A stretch of 10,318 nt of DNA from Theodoxus fluviatilis (lineage: Eukaryota > Mollusca > Gastropoda > Cycloneritida > Neritidae). Position numbers and translations under genes: made by a program. The notes beneath the pieces are model-generated. The model ran no database searches. It worked only from the letters and a program-made list of their open reading frames with translations, and was not told the origin of the DNA. The stretch is taken from assembly GCA_034096865.1 (NCBI GenBank), contig JAWQFJ010014447.1, forward strand, positions 1 through 10,318, read 5' to 3'. Below, in pieces: positions 1 through 8,472 of the stretch (the stretch's first letter is position 1; the number at the start of each line of letters is the position of its first letter).

Positions 1-140
1 CACTCCATCTCACCCATCCATCCTGCTGTCACAATATCCACCCTGCTGTCACCTCATCCACCCTGCTGTAAATACATCTACACTGAGGTCACCTCATCTA
101 CACTGCTGTCACTCCATCTTCACTGCTACCCCACCTACAT
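1..140. repeat. Degenerate start of the visible array
   Basis: The 20-bp unit is recognisable but more diverged than elsewhere, with variants such as aaatacatcta, ctgaggtcacc, cacaatatcc and taatgtcatc, and irregular unit lengths. Repeats near array edges tend to be less homogenised, so this may lie close to the left boundary. That is an inference, because no unique flank is visible. Confidence 0.7.
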
Positions 141-1370
141 TAATGTCATCCCATCTACATTGCTACCACCCCATCTACATTGCTACCATCCCATCTACAC
201 TGCTACCACCCCATCTACACTGCTAACACCCCATCTACACTGCTACCACCCCATCTACACTGCTGTCACCCCATCTACATTGCTACCACCCCATCTACCT
301 TGCTACTACTCCATCTATACTGCTACCACCAAATCTACATTGCTACCACCCCATCTATACTGCTACCACCCCATCTACATTGCTACCACCTGATCTATAC
401 TGCTACCACCCCCATCTATACTGCTACCACCCCATCTACATTGCTACAACCCCATTTACACAGCTACCAACCCATGTACACTGCTACCACCCCATCCACT
501 TTGCTGTCAAACCATCTCCACTGCTGTCACCCCATCTACACTGCTGTAACAACTTCTACACTGCTGTCACCCCATCTACACTGCTACCAACCCATCTACA
601 CTGCTACCACCCTATCTACACTGCTACCATCCCATCTATACTGCTGTCACCCCATCTCCCCTGCTACCACCCTATCTACATTGCAACCACCCATTCTCTA
701 CTGCTGTCACTCCATCTACACTGCTGTAACAACATCTACACTGCTACCAACCCATCTACACTGCTCCAACCCTATCTACACTGCTACCACCCTATCTACA
801 CTGCTACCACCCATCTACACTGCTACCACCCATTCTCTACTGCTGTCACACATCTACACTGCTACCACCCATCTACACTGCTACCACCCATCTACACTGC
901 TACCAACCCATCTACACTGCTACCACCCTATCTACACTGCTACCATCCCATCTATACTGCTACCAACCCATCTACACTGCTACCACCCCATCTACACTGC
1001 TACCACCCCATCTACACTGCTACCACCCTATCTACATTGCAACCACCCATTCTCTATTCATCTACACTGCTGTCACCACATCTACACTGCTACCAACCCA
1101 TCTACACTGCTACCACCCTATCTACACTGCTACCACCCATCTACACTGCTGTCACCCATCTACACTGCACCACCCTATCTACATTGCAACCACCCATTCT
1201 CTACTGCTGTCACTCCATCTACACTGCTGTAACAACATCTACACTGCTACCAACCCATCTACACTGCTACCACCCCATCTACACTGCTACCACCCTATCT
1301 ACACTGCTACCACCCTATCTACATTGCAACCACCCATTCTCTACTGCTGTCACTCCATCTACACTGCTGT
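141..1370. repeat. CTACC-rich array block with many length variants
   Basis: Units of the ctgctaccaccccatctaca type dominate, mixed with ctgctgtcac units and variants ending in taT-ac (ccatctatac) or aca-TT (ctacattg). Many 19-bp units occur (ccacccatct near 811, 866 and 885), so the register drifts. A recognisable cassette, accctatctaca followed by ttgcaaccacccattctcta, recurs here at about 671, 1029 (broken), 1174 and 1312. The open plus-strand frames at 180-1232 and 380-1372 both end at a TAA unit and are products of the repeat. Confidence 0.85.
300..520. repeat. Variant cassette, copy 1 (partial)
   Basis: An ordered run of rare variants is seen: tgctactactcca, several ccatctatac units, then ttgctacaaccccattta followed by cacagctacc. 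The same ordered markers occur near 5620-5800 and 7900-8030, so these three places share descent. This copy reads caacccatgtac after the cagctacc marker, and it lacks the actactgtcacc, gatgtaacaaa and cagccc markers that follow in the other two copies. Confidence 0.75.
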
Positions 1371-1503
1371 AACAACATCTACACTGCTACCACCCCATCT
1401 ACACTGCTGTCACCCCATCTACACTGCTGTCACCCCATCTACATTGCTGTCAACCCATCTCCACTGCTGTCACTCCATCTACACTGCTGTAACAACATCT
1501 ACA

Positions 1504-2420
1504 CTGCTGTAACAACATCTACACTGCTGTCAACCCATCTACACTGCTGTAACAACATCTACACTGCTGTCACCCCATCTACACTGCTGTAACAACATCT
1601 ACACTGCTGTCAACCCATCTACACTGCTGTAACAACATCTACACTGCTGTCACCCCATCTACACTGCTGTCAACCCATCTACACTGCTGTAACAACATCT
1701 ACACTGCTGTCACCCCATCTACACTGCTGTCAACCCATCTACACTGCTGTCAACCCATCTCCACTGCTGTAACATCTACACTGCTGTAACAACATCTACA
1801 CTGCTGTCACTCCATCTCCACTGCTGTAACAACATCTACACTGCTGTCAACCCATCTCCACTGCTGTAACAACATCTACACTGCTGTAACAACATCTACA
1901 CTGCTGTCACCCCATCTACACTGCTGTCAACCCATCTACACTGCTGTCAACCCATCTCCACTGCTGTAACAACATCTCCACTGCTGTAACAACATCTCCA
2001 CTGCTGTCAACCCATCTCCACTGCTGTAACAACATCTACACTGCTGTCAACCCATCTCCACTGCTGTAACAACATCTACACTGCTGTCACTCCATCTCCA
2101 CTGCTGTAACAACATCTACACTGCTGTCAACCCATTTCCACTGCTGTAACAACATCTACACTGCTGTCAACCCATCTACACTGCTGTCAACCCATCTCCA
2201 CTGCTGTAACAACATCTCCACTGCTGTAACAACATCTACACTGCTGTCAACCCATCTACACTGCTGTAACAACATCTACACTGCTGTAACAACATCTCCA
2301 CTGATGTAACAACATCTACACTGCTGTCAACCCATCTACACTGCTGTAACAACATCTACACTGCTGTAACAACATCTACACTGCTGTCAACCCATCTACA
2401 CTGCTGTAACAACATCTACA
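1504..2420. repeat. Higher-order repeat copy A (46 units, 917 bp)
   Basis: I coded each unit by its variant bases and compared the order. The string starting at 1504 recurs from 2421: taacaac, caaccc, taacaac, caccccat, taacaac, caaccc and so on. About 39 of 46 aligned units are of identical type. Private differences of this copy include a 17-bp unit at 1764, a ccatttcca change at 2121-2140 and a ctgatgt change at 2301. Boundaries are approximate to within a unit or two. Confidence 0.85.
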
Positions 2421-3380
2421 CTGCTGTAACAACATCTACACTGCTGTCAACCCATCTACACTGCTGTAACAACATCTACACTGCTGTCACCCCATCTACA
2501 CTGCTGTAACAACATCTACACTGCTGTCAACCCATCTACACTGCTGTAACAACATCTACACTGCTGTCACCCCATCTACACTGCTGTCAACCCATCTACA
2601 CTGCTGTAACAACATCTACACTGCTGTCACCCCATCTACACTGCTGTCAACCCATCTACACTGCTGTCAACCCATCTCCACTGCTGTAACAACATCTACA
2701 CTGCTGTAACAACATCTACACTGCTGTCACTCCATCTCCACTGCTGTAACAACATCTACACTGCTGTCAACCCATCTCCACTGCTGTAACAACATCTACA
2801 CTGCTGTAACAACATCTACACTGCTGTCACCCCATCTACACTGCTGTCAACCCATCTACACTGCTGTCAACCCATCTCCACAGCTGTAACAACATCTACA
2901 CTGCTGTAACAACATCTCCACTGCTGTCAACCCATCTCCACTGCTGTGACAACATCTACACTGCTGTCAACCCATCTCCACTGCTGTAACAACATCTACA
3001 CTGCTGTCACTCCATCTCCACTGCTGTAACAACATCTACACTGCTGTCACTCCATCTCCACTGCTGTAACAACATCTACACTGCTGTCAACCCATCTCCA
3101 CTGCTGTAACAACATCTACACTGCTGTCAACCCATCTACACTGCTGTCAACCCATCTCCACTGCTGTAACAACATCTCCACTGCTGTAACAACATCTACA
3201 CTGCTGTCACCCCATCTACACTGCTGTAACAACATCTACACTGCTGTAACAACATCTCCACTGCTGTAACAACATCTACACTGCTGTCAACCCATCTACA
3301 CTGCTGTAACAACATCTACACTGCTGTAACAACATCTACACTGCTGTAACAACATCTACACTGCTGTAACAACATCTACA
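2421..3380. repeat. Higher-order repeat copy B (48 units, 960 bp)
   Basis: This is the second copy of the ordered unit string of 1504-2420. It carries an extra 40-bp pair (a cactccat unit plus a taacaac unit, around 3021-3060), so the offset between copies changes from 920 to 960 bp. Other private changes are cagctgt at 2881 and tgtgac at 2941. After 3380 a five-unit stretch (3381-3480) again matches the units at 2661-2760, perhaps the start of a truncated third copy. Confidence 0.85.
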
Positions 3381-3685
3381 CTGCTGTCAACCCATCTCCA
3401 CTGCTGTAACAACATCTACACTGCTGTAACAACATCTACACTGCTGTCACTCCATCTCCACTGCTGTAACAACATCTACACTGCTGTCAACCCATCTACA
3501 CTGCTGTCACCCCATCTCCACTGCTGTAACAACATCTACACTGCTGTAACAACATCTACACTGCTGTCAACCCATCTCCACTGCTGTAACAACATCTACA
3601 CTGCTGTAACAACATCTACACTGCTGTCAACCCATCTCCACTGCTGTAACAACATCTACACTGCTGTCAACCCATCTACACTGCT

Positions 3686-4700
3686 GTCACCCATCTACAC
3701 TGCTACCACCCCATCTACACTGCTGTAACAACATCTACACTGCTGTAACTCCATCTACACTGCTGTAACAACATCTACACTGCTGTCACCCCATCTCCAC
3801 TGCTGTCACTCCATCTACACTGCTGTAACAACATCTACACTGCTGTCACCCCATCTCCACTGCTGTCACTCCATCTACACTGCTGTAACAACATCTACAC
3901 TGCTGTAACAACATCTACACTGCTGTCAACCCATCTCCACTGCTACCAACCCATCTACACTGCTACCATCCCATCTACACTGCTACCACCCCATCTACAT
4001 TGCTGTCAACCCATCTACACTGCTACCAACCCATCTACACTGCTACCACCCCATCTACACTGCTACCACCCATCTACACTGCTACCACCCCATCTACACT
4101 GCTACCACCCTATCTACATTGCAACCACCCATTCTCTACTGCTGTCACTCCATCTACACTGCTGTAACAACATCTACACTGCTGTAACAACATCTCCACT
4201 GCTGTCACCCCATCTACACTGCTGTAACAACATCTACACTGCTGTCACCCCATCTACATTGCTGTCACCCCATCTACACTGCTGTAACAACATCTACACT
4301 GCTGTCACCCCATCTACACTGCTGTAACAACATCTACACTGCTGTCACCCCATCTACACTGCTGTCAACCCATCTCCACTGCTGTAACAACATCTACACT
4401 GCTGTAACAACATCTCCACTGCTGTCAACCCATCTCCACTGCTGTAACAACATCTACACTGCTGTAACAACATCTACACTGCTGTCACCCCATCTACACT
4501 GCTGTAACAACATCTACACTGCTGTAACAACATCTACACTGCTGTAACAACATCTCCACTGCTGTAACAACATCTACACTGCTGTCAACCCATCTACACT
4601 GCTGTAACAACATCTACACTGCTGTAACAACATCTCCACTGCTGTAACAACATCTCCACTGCTGTAACAACATCTACAGTGCTGTCAACCCATCTCCACT
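3686..4700. repeat. Mixed array block with a 60-bp trimer repeat
   Basis: A 19-bp unit at about 3686 shifts the register, after which CTACC, caaccc, caccccat and taacaac units are mixed. Bases 3781-3840 and 3841-3900 are identical three-unit repeats. A copy of the ttgcaaccacccattctcta cassette lies near 4118, linking this block to the 660-1350 region. From about 4141 the block returns to taacaac units, which close every reading frame up to about 4679. Confidence 0.85.
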
Positions 4701-5000
4701 GCTACCACCCTATCTACACTGCTACCATCCCATCTATACTGCTGTCACCCCATCTACACTGCTACCATCCCATCTATACTGCTACCAACCCATCTACACT
4801 GCTACCACCCCATCTACACTGCTGTCACCCCATCTACACTGCTACCACCCCATCTACACTGCTGTAACCCCGATCTACATTGCTGTCACCCAATCTACAC
4901 TGCTGTCAGCCCATCTACACTGCTGTCAGCCCATCTACACTGCTGTCACCCCATCTACACTGCTGTCACCCCATCTACACTGCTGTCACCCCATCTACAC

Positions 5001-5260
5001 TGCTGTCACCATATCTACATTGCTGTCAACCCATCTCCACTGCTGTAACAACATCTACACTGCTGTCACCCCATCTACATTGCTGTCACCCCATCTACAC
5101 TGCTACCACCCCATCTACACTGCTACCACCCCATCTACACTGCTACCACCCCATCTACACTGCTACCACCCCATCTACACTGCTACCACCCCATCTACAC
5201 TGCTACCACCCCATCTACACTGCTACCACCCCATCTACACTGCTGTCACCCCATCTACAC
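5001..5260. repeat. 260-bp higher-order repeat, copy 1
   Basis: Thirteen units: tgtcacc..ctacatt, tgtcaaccc..ctccac, tgtaacaac, tgtcacc..ctacatt, tgtcacc, seven CTACC units, then one tgtcacc unit. The next copy starts at 5261 with the same first five units in the same order. The first unit here reads catatctacatt rather than ccatctacatt. Confidence 0.85.
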
Positions 5261-5520
5261 TGCTGTCACCCCATCTACATTGCTGTCAACCCATCTCCAC
5301 TGCTGTAACAACATCTACACTGCTGTCACCCCATCTACATTGCTGTCACCCCATCTACACTGCTACCACCCCATCTACACTGCTACCACCCCATCTACAC
5401 TGCTACCACCCCATCTACACTGCTACCACCCCATCTACACTGCTACCACCCCATCTACACTGCTACCACCCCATCTACACTGCTACCACCCCATCTACAC
5501 TGCTACCACCCCATCTACAC
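5261..5520. repeat. 260-bp higher-order repeat, copy 2
   Basis: This repeats the five-unit signature of 5001-5100 exactly, apart from one base region in the first unit. It then enters a longer run of CTACC units that continues past 5520. The duplication explains why two overlapping open frames with nearly the same peptide begin at 5020 and 5280. Confidence 0.85.
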
Positions 5521-5599
5521 TGCTACCACCCCATCTACACTGCTACCACCCCATCTACACTGCTACCACCCCATCTACCCTGCTACCACCCCATCTACA

Positions 5600-6080
5600 T
5601 TGCTACCACCCCATCTACATTGCTACTACTCCAACTACACGACTACCACCCAATCTACATTGCTACCACCCCATCTATACTGCTACTTTCCCATAGATCT
5701 ACATTGCTACAACCCCATCTATACTGCTACCACCACATCTACATTGCTACAACCCCATTTACACAGCTACCACCCCATCTACACTACTGTCACCCCATCT
5801 ACACTGCTACCACCCCATCTACACTGCTACCACCCCATCTACACTGCTACCACCCCATCTACACTGCTACCACCCCATCTACACTGCTACCACCCCATCT
5901 ACACTGATGTAACAAAGTCTACACTGCTACCACCCCATCTACACTGCTACCACCCCATCTACACTGATGTAACAAAATCTACACTGCTACCACCCCATCT
6001 ACACTGCTACCACCCTATCTACATTGCTGTCAGCCCATCTACACTGCTGTCACCCCATCTACACTGCTGTCACCCCAGAT
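5600..6080. repeat. Variant cassette, copy 2 (long form)
   Basis: Ordered rare markers are: tgctactact (5621), tactttcccatagatct (5682), ccaccacatctac (5729), ttgctacaaccccattta (5743), cacagctacc (5762), actactgtcacc (5784), gatgtaacaaa (5906 and 5966), cagcccatct (6031) and ccccagatct (6073). The same order returns at 7900-8472 on the far side of the LINE. This implies an old duplication of about 500 bp at 2.2-2.4 kb spacing. Confidence 0.8.
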
Positions 6081-6160
6081 CTACACTGCTACCACCCCAT
6101 CTACACTGCTACATCCATACACTGCTGTCACCCATCTCACTGCTGTCACCCCATCTTCAC

Positions 6161-6480
6161 TGCTGTCACCCAATCTTCACTGCTGTCACCCCATCTACAC
6201 TGCTGTCACCCCATCTTCACTGCTGTCACCCCATCTACACTGCTGTCACCCAATCTTCACTGCTGTCACCCCATCTACACTGCTGTCACCCCATCTTCAC
6301 TGCTGTCACCCAATCTACACTGCTGTCACCCAATCTTCACTGCTGTCACCCCATCTACACTGCTGTCACCCCATCTTCACTGCTGTCACCCCATCTACAC
6401 TGCTGTCACCCAATCTTCACTGCTGTCACCCCATCTACACTGCTGTCACCCCATCTACACTGCTGTCACCCCATCTACAC
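6161..6480. repeat. 80-bp (four-unit) higher-order repeat
   Basis: Three unit types alternate in a fixed order: R (cacccaatcttcac), P (caccccatctacac) and Q (caccccatcttcac). R units begin at 6161, 6241, 6321 and 6401, exactly 80 bp apart, giving R-P-Q-P, R-P-Q-S, R-P-Q-P and R-P-P-P, where S is cacccaatctacac. The last copy is decayed. An isolated R unit lies after the LINE, and the LINE appears to have inserted inside it. Confidence 0.85.
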
Positions 6481-6998
6481 TGCTGTCACCCCAGATCTAC
6501 ACTGCTACCATCCCATCTACACTGCTACCATCCCATCTACACTGCTACCACCCCATCTACACTGCTACCACCCCATCTACACTGCTACCACCCCATCTAC
6601 ACTGCTACCACCCCATCTACACTGCTACCATCCCATCTACACTGCTGTCACCCCATCTACACTGCTGTCACCCCATATCTACACTGCTACCATCCCATCT
6701 ACACTACTACCATCCCATCTACACTGCTACAATCCCATCTACACTGCTGTCACCCCATCTTCACTGCTGTCACCCCATCTTCACTGCTGTCACCCCATCT
6801 TCACTGCTGTCACCCCATCTACACTGCTACCACCCCATCTACACTGCTGTCACCCCATCTACACTGCTACCACCCCATCTACACTGCTACCACCCCATCT
6901 ACATTGCTACCACCCCATCTACACTGCTACCACCCCATCTACACTGCTGTCACCCCATCTACACTGCTGTCACCCCATCTACACTGCTGTCACCCAAT
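6481..6998. repeat. Mixed array block left of the LINE
   Basis: CTACC and tgtcacc units alternate in short runs. Two units carry a two-base insertion: ccccagatct (6489) and ccccatatct (6673). The marker string actactaccatccc then ctacaatccc (about 6704-6736) recurs at about 7725-7757 beyond the LINE. The block ends in an incomplete cacccaat unit where the LINE begins. Confidence 0.85.
6983..6998. repeat. Target-site duplication, left copy
   Basis: The 16 bases actgctgtcacccaat are found here and again at 7413-7428, directly bordering the LINE. Flanks in a tandem array always look alike, but both copies share the uncommon cacccaat variant rather than the usual caccccat. Joining 6998 to 7429 would restore one normal 20-bp unit of the cacccaatcttcac type. 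Confidence 0.7.
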
Positions 6999-7024
6999 GT
7001 ATGTATGTATGTATGTATGTATGT
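6997..7024 (-). repeat. (ATGT)7 microsatellite, the LINE's 3' tail
   Basis: Seven perfect ATGT copies on the plus strand read (ACAT)7 in the LINE's orientation. They follow its 3' UTR directly and abut the target site. The first two bases (6997-6998) overlap the target-site duplication. A simple-sequence tail is typical of L2/CR1 elements and serves as the template end where reverse transcription starts. Its length may be polymorphic. Confidence 0.9.
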
Positions 7025-7086
7025 ATTTTGGCTCTTATATTGCGCCAATCTCACACCCAAAGGCATGCTCAAGGCGCTCAACACGT
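7025..7086 (-). other. LINE 3' UTR
   Basis: Between the shifted-frame stop (7089-7087) and the (ACAT)n tail lie about 60 bases. In element orientation they include gagcgccttgag, then ttgggtgtgagattggcgca, then atataagagcc. I recognise this as close to the conserved 3' end of L2-like LINEs (agcgccttgag ... ggcgctatataa), which the element's own RT is thought to recognise. The match is from memory and was not searched. Confidence 0.65.
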
Positions 7087-7109
7087 TCACCCTTTGAATA
7101 AAAGAGTTT

Positions 7110-7412
7110 TTAGCTGTGAGTCTGTATTGAAGGAGATTTCCTCAGTCTGTCTGGGATATCGTTCCAGAGTTTTGGTCCAGCATACGAGAATGCTCTCTCC
7201 CCAGATCTCTTGGTGTTGTAGCGTGGCACATGGAGTAATGACTGCGCCGAAGATCTGAGATCCCTCACAGGCTTATAAGTCTTGAGGAGCTCAACCAGAT
7301 ACAGCGGGGCCAAACCATTGACGCACTTGAACACATGACACAGTGTTTTGAACACAATACGTTGGTGGACAGGCAGCCAGTGTAGCTCTCGAAGGACGGG
7401 TGTTATGTGAGA
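7110..7412 (-). pseudogene. LINE reverse-transcriptase C-terminal fragment
   Basis: One hundred codons and a TAA stop of LINE origin, read from 7412 down to 7110. Visible family motifs are ITPVLRELHWLPV (residues 3-15), NGLAPLYL (32-39), LRSS (52-55) and GERAFSYAGPKLWNDIP (71-87). These belong to the conserved segment after the RT catalytic core in L2/CR1-group ORF2 proteins; the catalytic Y-x-DD region is missing. The usual final helix (QLKTLLFK-like) is not in this frame. It lies in another minus-strand frame at about 7118-7095, ending at a TGA at 7089-7087, so a small indel near 7120-7132 has shifted the frame. The open frame runs into the repeat on the 5' side only by chance (a TTG at 7427 with no biological meaning). 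Truncated and shifted, it cannot make a functional enzyme. Confidence 0.88.
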
Positions 7413-7428
7413 ACTGCTGTCACCCAAT
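7413..7428. repeat. Target-site duplication, right copy
   Basis: The 16 bases match 6983-6998. The LINE coding sequence stops exactly at 7412, one base before this copy. The base just outside differs (c at 6982, a at 7412), which fits a 16-bp duplication ending here. In a tandem array a chance match in this register cannot be fully excluded. Confidence 0.7.
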
Positions 7429-8460
7429 CTTCACTGCTGTCACCCCATCTACACTGCTGTCACCCCATCTACACTGCTGTCCCATATAACGCTACCACCC
7501 CATCTCACTGCTACCCCATCTACACTGCTACCACCCCATCTACACTGCTACCACCCCATCTACACTGCTACCACCCCATCTACACTGCTGTCATCCCATC
7601 TACACTGCTGTCACCCCATCTACACTGCTACCACCCCATCTTCACTGCTACCACCCCATCTACACTGCTGTCACCCCATCTACACTGCTGTCACCCCATC
7701 TACACTACTACCATCCCATCTACACTACTACCATCCCATCTACACTGCTACAATCCCATCTACACTGCTACCATCCCATCTACACTGCTGTCACCCATCT
7801 CACTGCTGTACCCCATCTTCACTGCTGTCACCCATCTACACTGCTGTCACCCATCTACATTGCTGTCACCCCATCTACACAGCTGTCACCCCATCTACAT
7901 TGCTACCACCCCATCTTACTGCTACTTCCCTAGATCATTGCTACACCCCATCTATACTGCTACCACCACATCTACATTGCTCAACCCCATTTACACAGCT
8001 ACCACCCCATCTACACTACTGTCACCCCATCTACACTGCTACAACCCTATCTACACTGCTACCACCCCATCTACACTGCTACCACCCCATCTACACTGAT
8101 GTAACAAATCTACACTGCTACCACCCCATCTACACTGCTACCACCCCATCTACACTGCTACCACCCCATCTACACTGCTACCACCCCATCTACATTGCTG
8201 TCACCCCATCTACATTGCTACCACCCCATCTACATTGCTGTCACCCCATCTACACTGCTACCACCCCATCTACACTGCTGTCAGCCCATCTACACTGCTG
8301 TCACCCCATCTACACTGCTGTCACCCCATCTACACTGCTGTCACCCCATCTACATTGCTGTCACCCCATCTACATTGCTACCACCCCATCTACATTGCTG
8401 TCACCCATCTACACTGCTGTCACCCCATCTACACTGCTGTCACCCCATCTACACTGCTGT
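7429..8460. repeat. Mixed, irregular array block right of the LINE
   Basis: After completing the interrupted cacccaatcttcac unit, the array resumes with mixed tgtcacc and CTACC units and many short or damaged ones: cccatataacgctacc (7481-7496), ccccatctcactgctacccc (7499-7518), cacccatctcactgctgtac (7792-7811) and tacttccctagatcattg (7923-7940). This is the least regular stretch of the right half. Plus-strand open frames covering it are repeat translations. Confidence 0.85.
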
Positions 8461-8472
8461 CACCCCAGATCT
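7900..8472. repeat. Variant cassette, copy 3 (long form)
   Basis: Markers appear in the same order as at 5600-6080: tacttccctagatc (7923), ccaccacatctac (about 7963), ttgctcaaccccattta (7977), cacagctacc (7994), actactgtcacc (8016), gatgtaacaaa (8098), cagcccatct (8282) and ccccagatct (8463). Small deletions relative to the other copy (ctcaacc for ctacaacc, acaccccat for acaaccccat) show independent decay since duplication. Confidence 0.8.

Larger units (their letters stand above)
1371..3685. repeat. TAACAAC/CAACCC block with higher-order structure
   Basis: The block is made mainly of ctgctgtaacaacatctaca alternating with ctgctgtcaacccatctcca or ...ctaca, plus occasional caccccat and cactccat units. 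The 20-bp register is nearly perfect from 1781 to 3685. The TAA in the first unit type falls in each reading frame in turn, so no long open frame exists here. The order of unit types is not random: a string of about 46 units is repeated (see 1504-2420 and 2421-3380), and short three-unit repeats of 60 bp also occur (2341-2400 equals 2401-2460; 2521-2580 equals 2581-2640). Confidence 0.9.
4701..6120. repeat. Array block with long CTACC runs
   Basis: Runs of identical ctgctaccaccccatctaca units (seven in a row from 5101, more than ten from 5361, further runs to 6010) are separated by tgtcacc units. Irregular units include aaccccgatct (about 4866), agcccatct (4910, 4930 and 6030) and caccccagatct (6071). 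The runs of identical units suggest recent local amplification. Plus-strand frames of 295 and 142 residues here begin and end inside repeat units and are not genes. Confidence 0.88.
6999..7412 (-). mobile_element. 5'-truncated LINE (L2/CR1-like non-LTR retrotransposon)
   Basis: A 414-bp non-repetitive insert, read on the minus strand from 7412 to 6999. It contains the end of a reverse-transcriptase ORF (7412-7110), a short 3' UTR and a terminal (ACAT)n run. The order coding tail, short UTR, simple-repeat end and loss of the 5' part is the expected outcome of target-primed reverse transcription of an L2/CR1-type LINE, which often ends in a short microsatellite rather than poly(A). The UTR motifs gagcgccttgag (7070-7059) and ggcgcaatataa resemble the conserved 3' end of fish L2-like elements, from general family knowledge. 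The endonuclease and catalytic RT core are absent, so the copy is dead. Clade assignment (L2 versus another CR1-group lineage) is uncertain. Confidence 0.88.

Noticed and set aside
180..1372. Overlapping plus-strand frames of 350 and 330 codons rich in His, Cys, Thr and Leu
   Set aside because: Two frames encode the same rotated repeat peptide, with no codon bias, signal or domain. They begin at chance ATG-like or TTG positions and end at TAA units.
1504..4680. Coding potential in the TAACAAC block
   Set aside because: TAA recurs in all three plus-strand frames and TAG in all minus-strand frames, so nothing above about 60 codons is open.
7097..7102. AATAAA polyadenylation signal on the plus strand
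   Set aside because: It lies inside the LINE, antisense to it, within the segment encoding the shifted RT tail. There is no plus-strand gene for it to serve.
5600..7258. Open frame of 552 codons on the plus strand, the longest in the window
   Set aside because: It translates repeat units, then the microsatellite, then the LINE in antisense. The peptide is the 20-residue repeat followed by unrelated sequence. Overlapping frames give the same peptide, so it is not a gene.
7413..7427. Extension of the minus-strand RT frame upstream to a TTG at 7427
   Set aside because: These codons are satellite sequence (the target-site duplicate) that happens to be in frame. The LINE-derived residues begin at 7412.
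5682..8472. Agatct sites (5694, 6075, 6492, 7204, 8466) as a regulatory motif
   Set aside because: In the array they arise from a two-base insertion in the unit or from the cassette copies and track duplication history. The one at 7204 is LINE sequence. There is no sign of function.
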